Assembly (NCBI GenBank): GCA_010279815.1
Contig: QEOQ01000395.1
Coordinates: 183,913 to 247,912 of the forward strand
Reading direction: 5' to 3'
Source: Brachionus plicatilis
Lineage: Eukaryota; Rotifera; Eurotatoria; Ploima; Brachionidae
Length of the DNA stretch: 64,000 bases
Made by a program: the position numbers and the translations under genes. The notes under the pieces are model-generated. The model saw nothing but the letters and a program-made list of their open reading frames with translations. It had not been told where the DNA came from and did not search any database. Positions 52,765 to 64,000 of the stretch are shown piece by piece. Every line of letters starts with the position of its first letter. Within the stretch, counting starts at the first letter, position 1.

Positions 52765-55700
52765 TTAATTTGGATATTGTGAAGCTGGGCGTTTCGGAAT
52801 GGCTGGTGGCTGCTGTCCCAATCTCCTTAAAACAAAAAAACATCATTTTTTATTTCCTTTTTTTCAACTTTTTCAAAACTTACTGAGGAATGAGCGGATT
52901 TGGCAAAGTAACAGAAGCGTTTGGTACAGGAGAAGGTCTATTAGGCGGTGCAACTCCAGCTGAATTGTCTGATTTATTTAGTTTTAAATTACCAAAGTTA
53001 TTCATTACTGAAGCAGCGGTCGATAAAGTAGACATAATATTACTTGGGTTAATATTAAAATTAAATCCAACAGAGGACTGATTATGACTAGGGGGAGTAG
53101 GTTGCGATGGCTGGTAGACCGGAGCAGAGCTGGGCGCTGGAGGAGCCGGTCGGGCATTTGGAGCTTGAGGTGCTTGTCGCGGAATTTTGGGACTTGCTGG
53201 TCTTTGGTTGTAGTTGGGAGTTGGCAGTGAAGACTCATAATGTCTAACTGGTGGAGGTATCGACTCTGTGATCGTGTCTCTGGATACATCGGCAATTATC
53301 TTTAGAGCTTCCTTTGTAGAGTTGTACAAGCGAAGTGTTTCTTCTCTTTTGACTGCTTCTTCAGCACTCTCTTCCATCAAAGAGTTGGTATCTCCATAGG
53401 AATAAATATGCGCAATTACTTCATTCTTGACAAAATCTCTCACCTTAAAAATTAAAAAAAAAATTATTTTTTTTGTTAATCAACTAGATTGTTTTTTACA
53501 TTGTTGATTATCAAATGCATGATTATTTTTGGAACCAAATCGCGCGTTGTTTTGTTGATAATTTTCATGTAAGAATCGACCAAGTTGCGAATCGTTTCAA
53601 CTTGTCTTTCCAGTATTGGGTCAATAGAACCAAAATCATCTTTCTTTATAATTTTTATTATTAATTTTTTTAAAATGAAACATGACATTATACAATGCTG
53701 TATAATAGCATAATTAGACTAATTCTTGTAAAATATTTTTAGCCGACTTAAGGAATTTAGGATAATCTAAAGCCGAATTAATAATAAAAAATGCCAAATA
53801 TTTAACAAAATTTTTTGTTTTTAATTTAATTTTTTGCGATAAAAGTAAATTTATTAAGGCTTAAATATTATTGTTCAGAAGATAGAGCAAAAAAATGTTA
53901 AAATGTTAAAAAAACACACAAAAACATGTAAATAACTTAAGATTTTTACATTTTCATATTTTTTTATTTTTTAATATATTTTGTGAAATATTCCAGAAAA
54001 GTTTTAAAAAAACTAAAATTAAAATTTTCCGAGATATTGCCAAAAAAATGTTAAAATGTTAAAAAAAATTGACATATTAATCTGTATTAATGAATTGATA
54101 ATGAAAAATCTAAACTAAAAATATACTTAAAAAAAATTAAAAGTAATTTTTATATTTAAATTGAGCATTGTAGGTTCAAGTTTCAGACTTTTATTACTTG
54201 GGAATTTACTCGCAATTTCTTTTAAAAGATGGAATTATCGGCAAAAGTAAATAACTTGAGATTTTTATATTTTTGTGCAAAATTTCAGAAAAGTTTTAAA
54301 AAACTTAGTAATGAAAATTCAAAATAAAAATTTTCCCAAAAAATATTAGAAAATATAAAAATATGAAAATGTAAATATCTAAAGTTATTTAAATTTTGCC
54401 GAAATGATTATTATTCTTTAATTGTTGTTCCCAATGGGAGATCTAAAAAAAGAAACTGAAAATATAGATAACCTTGTTTCAAAATTCTTTTGCTTAAAAG
54501 GCAAATTGAAGTTTCAGATCAAATTTTAAGTTCATAACGATCATTTAAAATTTTAAAACTTAATTAATCTAATGATTTTGATAAGTTTTAAGAAATAAAT
54601 ACTAAACATTGCTAGACATGTTATGCCTAATAATGGTTCATAATCAAATTAACATCAAAATAATTGATCTTTAATTTAGTTATCAAAAGACAATTAATAT
54701 TTAAATAATTCACCAGATTTAGATAATTCAGAAATTAAAATTCATTAATTTTAAATTCATTCATTCATTCAAACTAAAATATTTAATTTTGTCTCTTCAA
54801 CAAATTTTAAATTAATAAATTTTTTTTTGTCTTTAGAAGTTTTTATTAAACTCAATTAAAAAATTTAAATCTATTAAAGTTCAATTTTAAAATTTTGTAT
54901 ATGAAAATAAACTTGACATAGTCAATTAATTGCTTACGATTACAAATATTTTTTTAAAATTATTAAAAAAAACACAGTTGTTTAAAAGACCCAAAACAAA
55001 GTCCAATTCCAGACTTCAGGTCATATTAAGCAATGAAAAATGACTTGAAAAAATGCTTTGAATATTTTTTAATTTTCCTAGAATAATTATTCTACATAAA
55101 TGGAAAAACAGGAAAATTCATTTGATTAATTTGTAAAACTGGAAAAAAAATTGAATTTGGGATCTCTGAACTTCGACTCATCATGATTAACAGAATTTAT
55201 TATTTTAATATACTTTAAGAATTTTCTAGTCATGATTTTCATCTTGAAAAAAGAAAGTCTGGAATGGGACTTGACTTGAAACTTGTGACTTTTAAACATC
55301 TCTGAATAAAATTATTAAATTTTATTTGATCTTTTGATCCTGATCTCAAACTACAATTTGCCGCTTAAAAAATATATTTAATTCAATATCTTTAATAATA
55401 AGAGATATTCTAAATTTGAATGAACGATAAATAGAAAAAAATCAGCGATCTTAATTTAAAATTAGGATTTTATAGTTTTTAACTAGTAAATTAAAAAAAA
55501 TTCTGTATCAATAACTGTAAGTTTTAATTAGCAAGGCAATAATTTGGAAAAAAACTACAATGAATAATAAATTTTTTACTTTTTTGACTTTTAAAAAATA
55601 AAAAATATGTTTTTGAACTAAAGAACACAGAGGCTTATATTTTTTCAAAGATTAAAGTCAATGATAAACAATTTCCCTAGTTTTTTTGGCTTTAATTTAT

Positions 55701-58700
55701 TTTTAAATATCATTAGATTAAAATAAATCCTTAACTTTATTGTCTAAACTGCAACCGATTTGTCTTTTTTGAGAAATTTTCAATTTTTTTCATTTATATT
55801 TATAATATTATTTTTTTGAATGATGCTTATCGAATTTGAATACTAGTAAAAAAGCTAATTTTTTTTTTCAACTTGAAAGGTCTAGTTTCCGGATTTGAAC
55901 TAACAAATTTTTTACTAACCAAAATTTGAACTTTAAAATCAAAACTTTTAATTAAAATTTTATTTTTTTTTATGGTTTCTTTTTGATTTCAAGAAATTAA
56001 TTAATTTCGATTAAAATTATTTTCATTACCGATAAAAACAATTTTTTCTTTATTATATATTTTTTTTTCAAAATTCTTGTCTTTTACGAAGCCTAAATCT
56101 TCAAGTCAAAATATTACTTTAGACTTTTAATTTTTTTAAACTCTGAGTTAAATTTTAAAAAATAAAAAAAAATGTTTTAAGCTATTTTAATAAAAAATAA
56201 ATCTAATTTATTTAAGTTAAATCTAATTTAATAAAACTACATCTATTTTAATAAAAAAAATTTCTAACTCAATAGAATTAAAAAATAAAAAAATTTTTAG
56301 CCATTGGCATGCTGCAAATTATTAATTTAAATATGTTTCTATCAATTTTGATTTTTTAATTAAAATGGATGTTTATTTTATTGAAAAAAGCGGTTTCAAA
56401 AAATGATTCGCCCCTCTTAAAATTTTCCTATTTTTAATTAATCAAGTAATATTGTAACTAAAAAATAATTTTTGTGGCAATTTTTTTTTTAAACTGGTTT
56501 AGTTATAATCAATGGTGCCTTGATAAAACCAGACCTAAAGTTTTAAATTCGAGACTTTTCGCTAGCAGTTTAAACAATTTAAATGTTAATTTAAAAACTA
56601 GCAGATTTAACATCTAAAATAAAGACTATTAAGTTATAATTAAGCATGCAATTTAGTGTTTAGCAGTTAACTCACTCTTTCTTGGCCCTTAAGATCGTAA
56701 AATTTTAAAATGGATTTTATCAATTAAAATTCATTGATATTTAATAGAATAGATGACTACGGTAAGAAAAATTATCTTTCGATTACATTTCTTAAAACAG
56801 ATAATTATTTTAAAAAAATATTAAAAAAATAAACTATAGATAATATCGACTTTGGAATGAGAAAAACCACTGAAGGGGAATTAATTGGGAAATGCCTCTG
56901 GGTCGAATTAAAAATTTTTAAGACCTTGATTTTGCGGATAAAATTGCCTTAATATCTCAAAAAGAGAGTCTCAAAAAGTATTATAGCCATTAACAAAAAA
57001 TTGAATGCACCAATTTCTATGGATGATTAAAATCTTAAATACGTCCACTGATTTACAAATCTAGGAAGCGTAATTAACAAGAATGGAGGTTCTCAAGAGG
57101 ACGGACTAACGAAAGCCAGAACTGAATTCTTCAAATTAAGGAATATGTGGAAATCGTGGAAAACATCATTATTTAAAATGATGAAAATCACTTGATGAAT
57201 TAGATATTTAAATCAAAATTAAAACTTAAAAAAGCTAAATAAAAAATTAAAGTCAATAATTTTAATAAAATATTCTTCTTTTTTCATTTAAAAATGAAAT
57301 ATTGTTAAACAACAATGTGTCTAATTACTGACTCCTGGAAGTAAATATTTTTTTTTTTAATATTCATATTTCAATCCTAAAATTATTATAATTATTAAAA
57401 ATTAAAAAAAATCTATTCAAAAGTGCAAAATATTTATTTAAAAAATAATTAAAAAAAAAACTTTTTTAAAATAATTTTTGATCATGATTAATCAACTTCA
57501 TTATAGATACTTTTAAAACAGCCTAATTTTCTCTAACCCACTACTAATTGAACTCATTTGTGATTTTTTTCAAACATTTATCAAAAAGCTCAAGAATTGA
57601 TTCAAATATTGTGTTTAGTATTCTCATGATTCTTTCTTTGCTTTTAAAAAAAATCTGGTTAAACCTAAAGGACTAGTGATAAAATCGAATTAGCTTTTTG
57701 GACACTAATTGAAACTTGAATAAATAAAAAATTTGAAAAGTTTATTAAAAAAGTAGTATATTCGAATAAAATCTTGAATATAAGATAAATTTGAATTTAT
57801 ATTTGATTTATTTTTATTTTTGAAATTAAGATTCGATTTTAACTTTAATTTTAAAACTATTTGAATTTTAAATAAATTCAACTAATAATTTAAAATTATT
57901 AAAATTTGAAAAGAATATTTGAAGAACTAAGTATTTGAAAATTTAGTTTTTTCTATTCTTGTAGCATTGGTTAAATCAGAACAGCTATTTTTAATACCTG
58001 GTAAGATGGATGGGACATGTGTAATCCAGAAAATGTCAGAAGAGTTGTGTTGACTGACGAATCGAATTGAAATTCAATTTACATTCTTTTTTGATTAAAT
58101 TTTTTTGATTAATTATTATTTTCAAATATTAAATTGAATATTTATTATATTTATTTATAGAAATTCGATCCTGATGCGTGTATTAGTTCTAGCTAAAATC
58201 CGTAAAAATAATCCGTCTTTTAGGTTTAACCAAAAAATCCAACTTGGACTAAGACAATTTTTTCCAAAAAATTCTTGCTTTAAACTAAATTTTTTTAACG
58301 TTAATTTACGTAAAATTACTTTTGTAAGATGACGTAAATTTATGATACTTTTACGTAAATAATGGTAATATCAAAAAGAGCCACAAAAAGTTCATTTTTA
58401 AGATTTTTAATAGTAATTTACAACAAAACTGAAAAAAAAATGTGCAATATTAATTAGGATATTAATAGAATATTAATTATATATAACTAAAATTTGATTT
58501 ATTTATCAATTTTATTAAATAATTAAAAGTCTTAACAACACACCATAAAAGTGTGTAAAAATTTTTCTATTAATTTTTCTTGATTTACTAAATATTACTA
58601 AAAAAGGGTGTTTTTAAGTAAAGTGTGTTTGTGGATGTGCTGAAACGATTTTAAATGTGAAAAGATTTTTGCGTATGCTGGTTAGATAGACCTAACCCTT

Positions 58701-61700
58701 TATTTTTTTATGCTTTGAAAAGACAGAATAATTTTTTTCCATTTTTTTTTGAATTTTTTATTAAAAATCGTAGAAAATTATCGTTTTTTGACTCTTTTTG
58801 ATTTTGCCATTTTTACGTAAAAATTGGTAAATTAACCTAAATTGACGTAAATTCATTTTTTGCTTTATTTTTCTTAAAAAATCTCTTCAAATCATGTGAT
58901 TTTTAACAAATTTATATATTAATATTCTATTGATATTTTTTTTTCTAAATTTTAGTAATACTTACCTAATTATAAATAAAATTTCGTGAAAAATGCCTAA
59001 AAAAACGAAACATAATCAATCTCGTGTTAATTTAATGAATCGGAAAATGAAGACTTTTTCCCAGAAGAAGAGATGGTGACCGTAGATAAATGGCTGAAAA
59101 CTCCTAAGTTACTAACACAAGATTGATTATATTTCGATTTTTTAGGCATTTTTCACGAAATTTTATGTATACTTAAGGTAAGTTTTACTAAAATTTAGAA
59201 AAAAAATATCAATAGAATAGGCCTTTATTTTCAAAGCTATCTAATTTTTTTATTTATGTATCTAATTTTAGTATCTAATTTTTTTTAATGTATCTAATAA
59301 AATATTAATTAGTATCTGATATTTTTTTACAATATCTAATTATTTCTTTTTATATTATTTTTATATGATTTTTATATTTGTCAATTAGATATTAAATTAA
59401 ATTAAATTATTTTTTGATACAAAAAAAAATAATTAGATACTTTAAAAAAATAAACGTAACTGATGTTCCTTTGGGTGAAAATAGGAAACGCGGTAAACAA
59501 TAACGACAAAAAAAGCTTTAATGATTCAACCAACCGAGTTACAAATAAGAGATTACGTTCGAAATCAAAATAAATTACCAGAGGCTCTTGTAAATTCAAT
59601 TTTGAGTCAAGTTGATGTGATGGAAGAAATTGAGGCTCAAGAAGCAGAAATGGAAATTCAAAATGAAGTTGAAGTTGAAAACAATTCTAATGAAAATTCA
59701 GATCAGTCTGAGATTCCAAAAAAGAAAATAGGAAGACACACTGGATCAAAAAACAAGCTGAAATCAATTCAAGATCAACCTCAAAACAAAAGAACAAAAA
59801 AAGATTAATTTTTTTCTTTTTTTTAATTTTTCTAAATCAAATATCAAAAAAATTCTACTTCCGTTTTTTTTAAATAGATACAACAAAAAAAATTTAGATA
59901 TTTAGATAAAATAATTAGATACTAAAAAAATATTTATTCACTATATTTATATAGCTTATTATTTAGATACAATGAAAAAATAACAGTCAATAGAATATTT
60001 GTTAAAAATCACATGATTTGAAGAGATTTTTTAAGAAAAATAAAGCAATAAAGCAAAAAAGTAAAACCATAGATTTGTTCAGAATTTTGTCTAGATTTTA
60101 ACAAAAAAAAAAAAAAAAAGTTGGGTCATAATTGATCCTTCGGAGGAGATACGGAGGAGGAGATTCCTAAATTTAATTATTTTCTTTGAAGGCTGCCTTT
60201 TTTCACATAATTATCTGTCATAAGAGATTTCTTCAGAAAGACATTTTGCCAGTTCGTAGCATCATTTTCCACTATTTAAATAAAAAAGAGGAACAAAAAA
60301 TCTAATTACATTTTCTTCAGCTTCAACTTTTTGCTTTTCTGGATAGACTCCTGCGCGCAAAAAAGACGCCTTCCACGAGTCCATATCCTCCAATGTGTCA
60401 CACGACATCTCCAGTTGTTTGTAGTCCTTGTACACATTTCTAAAATCGCCATTAAAAAGTGCGAATGAGTGACGCTTGGAGAACAAGCCGGACTCAATGT
60501 CGCGAATTTTCAGTCCATCTAATGGCAGCATGTATTTCTTGTCCTTTTCTTCTTCGTCTTTGAACCAAGACAAAGTTTCAGTGGTCAACACAAACCAAAA
60601 GTCTTTGGAGCCTCCTTTCATTATGCTCACACCGCTGTGCAAGCCCATGTATCCTTTGCGGATAACTTGGTTGCCAACTTTTCGCTGATTTTCTGTTTTG
60701 GTATTTTGTTGGGCACTTCAAAAATCAGCTTTAATCAAAAACTTAAAAATGCTTCCAGTTCTCTGTTTACTTGGCAAAGCCGATGAAATCCTCGTGGTTG
60801 GTATTTATGTAAGACAATTGAATGTCCGTGTAGATACACAGTTGGTCCTTGCATGTCTGTTCTTTTTCTCTCAAATTGGCATTCAAAATGCGCTCAGTCT
60901 CTTCTCTCAAGCGTGGGTATCGAACCATCTGAAAAAAATTTATCCAAATTAGAAAAAAAAGTGCTGAGAATTTTTTAAAAGCTCAATTTAGAAAAAAAAT
61001 TTATTCTAGAGCAAATTGTAAGCCTTACATCCTTATTCTGACATGCAAAAGTATTCAATAAAAGTATAAAATTAAAGTGATTAAAATGATTTAAAAAAAA
61101 ACTACTTTTTCTGTTATTTTATGAATTAGAGTTGTGAGCTCGGTTATGACCAAGTCAACGCATTTTATTGAAGGTTCAGTCAACTTGGCCACTTGTTTTT
61201 TGACAATCGCTTCAAACGCGATGTCAGGCGTGAACAGACCACTGCGAATGCCATGTGTATTTTTGATTGCATAGGTAATTTCTCTCCTCAATTCTTTTTC
61301 ATCGAATTCCATTTTTACCAACTCGAATGGAAATCTTTCGTTGAAAATGCGATTTATTTTGGCACCGCCGGACAGCTCTTTGGTATTCACTTCGCTTGAG
61401 TCGGCGCCAGTGATGGCTTTTTCAAAATCTTTGCTTATGTCTTGTAAAATTGTCAACAACGCTTTTGTTTTTTTACTTGGATCATCAGCACTAAAATTTT
61501 TGTACTCTGCTACTTCTTTTTCCAAGCTCAACAGCTGCGACTGCAATTTACTTCTGAGCGCTGGCAAAGTGTCCCTAATGTGGTTGGTCAATTGTTGGTT
61601 CAAACTTTTTTGCAGATAAGATGTACCCAGGCGTTCAGCAATGTGTCTGTAAGCGGGGTGGGCTAAAAAAAATTGTCTTTCTGCTGCCAGCGCTTGCTTG

Positions 61701-62449
61701 ATGTCTTTTTTACCATCTATGTCCTTTTGTGATCTGTTCACAATACCAATGTAGCCTCTTCTGAGAGGTAAGAGTCTATTCTCCAATATATCTCTAGCAT
61801 CTGTGCCTTCATCCATTAAATCAAGCTTGGTAATGACACCAATTGTTCTCATACCAGACGGGTCTACTTCTCTTGCCAACTTCAAAGCGTCAGAATTTGC
61901 CAAATCAGAATTGGCAGGCGTGACAGCTAGGATCAAGCAATTTTCTTTGGATATAAAATCCAAGATCATGTTTCTGATTTGAATTTCAATGTCTGCTGGT
62001 TGGTCTCCAACAGGAACTTTGGTAATGCCTGGCAAGTCGACCAAAGTCAAGTTCAGCACATGTGGCGAGTACACCCGCAGATTAATTGGTATATTTGAAA
62101 TTCCCTTGTTTGTGCCGGTCAATCGATCAGTTTCGTCTTCTATTTCTTTGCGGACTTGGTCAAAATCAACAAATTTTTTTCCTTTTGCATGCAGAAATTC
62201 AGCATATTCAGCATTTTTGCTGTAGAGCAATTGCAGGATGAGGGGACGGCGCGTGACAATGCCCGAGCCTCTTGGCAAAAAGTCTTTGCCAACAAAATTT
62301 TCAAGCACTGATGACTTTCCAGCTGATTGTGAGCCTACAACTGCAATCTGCGGCAGGTCGATTTGAATACTTGTGCCCAAGGATGCAAATGAATCTTGGA
62401 GTAAATTGACTACCGGAATTAACCGTTCCATACCAGTATTACCAGACAT
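52765..62449 (-). CDS. DNM-like: Dynamin (classical, with PH, GED and proline-rich domain), six exons, about 890 aa
   Basis: Large GTPase that assembles on the necks of endocytic pits and severs them. Exons: 62449-61106, 60928-60771, 60715-60310, 53643-53500, 53443-52884 and 52825-52765. Every join keeps frame and matches dynamin order ([55 protein letters not shown]). GTPase motifs: GSQSAGKSS at 39-47, the switch threonine in TRRP at 66, DLPG at 138-141, TKLD at 207-210. The stalk follows, then a PH domain from about 519 ([20 protein letters not shown]) to about 627 ([11 protein letters not shown]), then GED with [16 protein letters not shown] and [19 protein letters not shown], and a proline-rich tail ([27 protein letters not shown]) for SH3 partners such as amphiphysin. 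Length is close to human dynamins. ATG 62449 is the only sensible start. Introns are 177, 55, 6666, 56 and 58 bp; the 6.7-kb one lies between PH and GED and is packed with transposon remains. Confidence 0.96.
53900..54410. repeat. AT-rich fold-back repeats
   Basis: GTAAATAACTTAAGATTTTT, then ACATTTTCATATTTTTTTAT, is approximately the reverse complement of 54340-54405 and also recurs in direct orientation near 54245. AAAATGTTAAAATGTTAAAA occurs twice (about 53891 and 54047). Related to 1513-1751. Confidence 0.4.
54480..54612 (-). repeat. Inverted copy of the repeat at 20295-20410
   Basis: Reverse-complemented, it reads AATGTTTAGTATTTATTTCT, then AAAATGATCGTTATGAACT in slightly diverged form, then TTTGATCTGAAACTTC, in the same order as at 20.3 kb. 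Confidence 0.6.
54973..55304. mobile_element. Inverted-repeat element, 332 bp (CACAGTTG / CAGAGATG tips)
   Basis: The left end CACAGTTGTTTAAAAG, followed by GTCCAATTCCAGACTT, and the inverted right end CAGAGATGTTTAAAAG, followed by GTCCCATTCCAGACTT, match over about 45 bp. The core has no ORF. Flanks are A-rich (AAAAAAAA against AATAAAAT), so an 8-bp duplication is possible but not clean. Another tip is at 41246-41275. Confidence 0.65.
55590..55900 (-). repeat. Inverted copy of the repeat at 49000-49290
   Basis: Begins AACTAAAGAACACAGAGGCT and continues AAACAATTTCCCTAG, AACCGATTTGTCTTTTTTGA and AAAGGTCTAGTTTCCGGA, the complement of the 49-kb copy in reverse order. Confidence 0.65.
56850..57195 (+). 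pseudogene. Decayed non-LTR reverse-transcriptase fragment
   Basis: In pieces it reads [13 protein letters not shown], then [16 protein letters not shown] (RT catalytic box FADD with the second D changed to K), then [11 protein letters not shown], a stop, [20 protein letters not shown], then [20 protein letters not shown]. The order FADD ... FTYLGSxI ... K-A-R-x-A-F-x-K-L ... W-K-S is that of an endonuclease-reverse-transcriptase LINE different from the two CR1-like ones. Stops and frameshifts make it an old relic inside the dynamin intron. Confidence 0.7.
58290..60090. mobile_element. Inverted-repeat element rich in TACGTAAATT, with internal ORF
   Basis: About 58860-58940 (TTGCTTTATTTTTCTTAAAA, AATCTCTTCAAATCATGTGA, TTTTTAACAAAT) pairs with its reverse complement at about 59985-60058. 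A second internal pair is AATCGTTATGTTTC-like: ATGCCTAAAAAAACG at 58992 against CGATTTTTTAGGCAT at 59134, so the element is folded more than once. Outer parts carry ACGTAAATT motifs like those flanking the gypsy element. The right flank AAAACCATAGATTTGTTC at 60064 resembles the TIR at 14560. Its exact borders are unclear. Confidence 0.5.
59521..59808 (+). CDS. Small ORF in an inverted-repeat element, AT-hook-like tail (95 aa)
   Basis: Starts [20 protein letters not shown], with ATG at 59521, followed by a helical acidic stretch ([20 protein letters not shown]) and a basic end [20 protein letters not shown]. GRxxGSKNK resembles an AT-hook in which the proline of GRP is replaced by histidine. 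Stop at 59806-59808. It is the only intact-looking frame of the surrounding element and on the strand opposite to dynamin. It may be the N-terminal exon of a transposon protein. Function unknown; partly similar in style to 32916-33182. Confidence 0.4.
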   Translation: MIQPTELQIRDYVRNQNKLPEALVNSILSQVDVMEEIEAQEAEMEIQNEVEVENNSNENSDQSEIPKKKIGRHTGSKNKLKSIQDQPQNKRTKKD

Positions 62450-64000
62450 TTTTGTAAACGGTTAATTTTAAATTTTTAAATTTTAAATTTTTAAATCTAA
62501 ATTGTAGAATTATTGGATTTTTTAATTAGATTACTTTTTTTTTTTTTTTAAATTGCAAATCTAAGTTTTTTTGAATAGAAACAAAAGCTAAAGAGCTTTT
62601 TTTTTTATCTAATTATCATTGTTTAATAATTTGAAATTATTTTGTTTTAAGTGATAATTTTCTTATCTGTTTTTAAATAATTTTTATTTATTTTTTATTA
62701 AAGCATGTGACTGATTAAATCTCATTCATGTTTGACATTTTTGGCCAGAATTGTTTGACTATTGTATCATCTTTTTGAATTATCTTTGTGGCTCATTTTT
62801 CGTGGTTTGTATCAGATTTCATTTTGAATTTTGGCTAAAAATCAGCACAGTTTAATGAAGTCATATTTTCTTTTGATTTAAACTGAAAAATAAAAAATAT
62901 CATTTTTTTAATTGCTAGAGTTATTTTATCATTGATTCATCTTGATAATTAATTGTTTAGAATACAAATTTGATTTTTTTCATTGTTTTTGGCTTTTTAT
63001 CTGAAATTAATTAGTTAAATTAATAATTTTTTTTGACAGTTTTTTTTATTCAAAATTGATCTCTAATTAAATATTAATATTTTCTGAAACGACAAACGGC
63101 AGACTTTTTTTTGAAGATTTTAAAAATCAATAAAAACAAGTCTTGAAATTTAAAAAAAATTATATAAATTTTTTTTTGGTATTTTCAATTTAAGGATACT
63201 TTATATTCATAAAGCTATATAGAATTTTACCTTTAAAAAAATTTGGTCACTTAGGATTACATGTAATTTAAAATTTAATGCTAATTTTTTTAACACAACT
63301 CAGTTTTCTAATTTCTTAAATAATTACATATTTTTTTAAAATTAAATTAATTTTTTGATCATCACTTTTTGGAAGAGAAATTAAAAAAATTAAAAATTTG
63401 AGACTTTTTTCATTTTATTTTCCAAAAATTAAGAAACTTATAAAAAACCAGATTTTTTATTAAGACGAACCTCAAATTTCAAGTCAAAGAAAATGAGTCT
63501 AAGAAACTTGTGACTTGAAAAAAGTCTGAATTACTCATCAAAAATTAAAGAAAACATTAAAAACACTTAAATCTATAACAAAAGATAGTTAAATTCATAA
63601 TTATTAATTATGTAAAGGGCAAAAAAAGTATTTTTATAAAATTTAGATCATAAATTAAATACAAAACTAGACATTCATAACTCTTTTTTAATCATCTTTT
63701 TTTTTTAAATAAATTAATAAAAATACATGATTTTTTTGTTGATTTTTTTTTTGAATTTTAATGGGCCATTATTCTGATTGCATCACTAAAAATACAGAAC
63801 TATAAAATTATTTTTCGTAATTTTCCTAACAAATTTGGTTTTGTTGTATTTTCTATTTCTAACTCTCTATTTATTTGTCTTGAGTTAGAATAAAAAATTA
63901 AAAATTTATATATTTATTTATATATTAAAAATTTAAGTAAATTTATATAAACAAAATAAATGAATTTTTGCTAGACATTTAACTTGTTGAAATGGTTTAA
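62450..64000. other. Upstream region of dynamin and AT-rich end of window
   Basis: The first few hundred bases upstream of the dynamin ATG presumably contain its promoter and 5' untranslated region. No box or start site can be pointed out. 63440-63540 contains AAGTCA and ACTTGTGACTTGAAAA phrases reminiscent of the CAGAGTTG element family. No gene recognised to the end of the window. Confidence 0.4.

Larger units (their letters stand above)
53644..60309. other. Large repeat-filled intron of dynamin
   Basis: Contains, left to right: fold-back AT repeats (53900-54410), inverted copy of the 20.3-kb repeat (54480-54612), a hAT-type element (54973-55304), inverted copy of the 49.0-kb repeat (55590-55900), a LINE RT relic (56850-57195) and a TACGTAAATT-rich inverted-repeat element with a small ORF (about 58290-60090). 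No dynamin coding sequence was found within it. Confidence 0.7.

Noticed and set aside
1..64000. CRISPR array, bacterial operon or phage system
   Set aside because: Spliced animal genes and retrotransposons fill the window. The only regular repeat array is the 46.7-kb minisatellite, which has no unique spacers.

Overview
The window looks like a stretch of nuclear DNA from a small invertebrate animal. It is very AT-rich, and its genes have GT-AG introns, many only about 50-150 bp long. Five host genes are recognisable: a TTLL polyglutamylase, the WASH-complex subunit FAM21/WASHC2, an SLC15 peptide transporter, a condensation-type acyltransferase and a classical dynamin with PH, GED and proline-rich tail. 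This gene content is metazoan. Extreme AT content, compact introns, nested transposons and a bacterial/fungal-style acyltransferase would fit a rotifer such as Brachionus, but that is inference and no species marker is present. All five host genes lie on the minus strand. The 3' exons of the TTLL gene, and probably its 5' exons, lie outside the window or were not found.

Layout: 1-2109, AT-rich with small fold-back repeats; 2110-3387, TTLL11-like exon; 3388-7845, no gene; 7846-14163, WASHC2 in five exons; 14551-19767, a TA-flanked inverted-repeat element holding a Ty3/gypsy element (14945-19550) with identical LTRs and a truncated integrase; 21399-23153, a 5'-truncated LINE; 24932-27106, SLC15; 27.7-33.2 kb, fold-back and palindromic elements and transposon relics; 33285-36480, a CR1-like LINE with two frameshifts; 37855-39267, acyltransferase; 39.5-43 kb, a duplicated and probably misassembled block around a 621-bp gap; 43.3-44.8 kb, an LTR-retrotransposon relic with integrase C-terminus and a C2H2 finger; 45204-45913, a hAT-like element with 8-bp target duplication; 46741-47220, a 30-bp minisatellite; 49411-51690, a relic split by an element carrying a BEN-like coding fragment; 52765-62449, dynamin, whose 6.7-kb intron is full of repeats; 62450-64000, no gene.

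Three host genes concern endosomal membrane traffic or the cytoskeleton (WASHC2 on retromer endosomes, dynamin in vesicle scission, TTLL on microtubules), but nothing suggests that their proximity is functional. Most of the remaining sequence is transposon-derived. At least three inverted-repeat families have termini beginning CAG or CAC; two of the copies have perfect 8-bp target duplications (hAT-like). Others are Tc1/mariner-like or fold-back elements, often nested. The most notable observations are the integrase-deleted gypsy element with an N-terminal membrane region, the BEN-carrying element, the WASHC2 acidic-repeat expansion and the HxxxDG acyltransferase.
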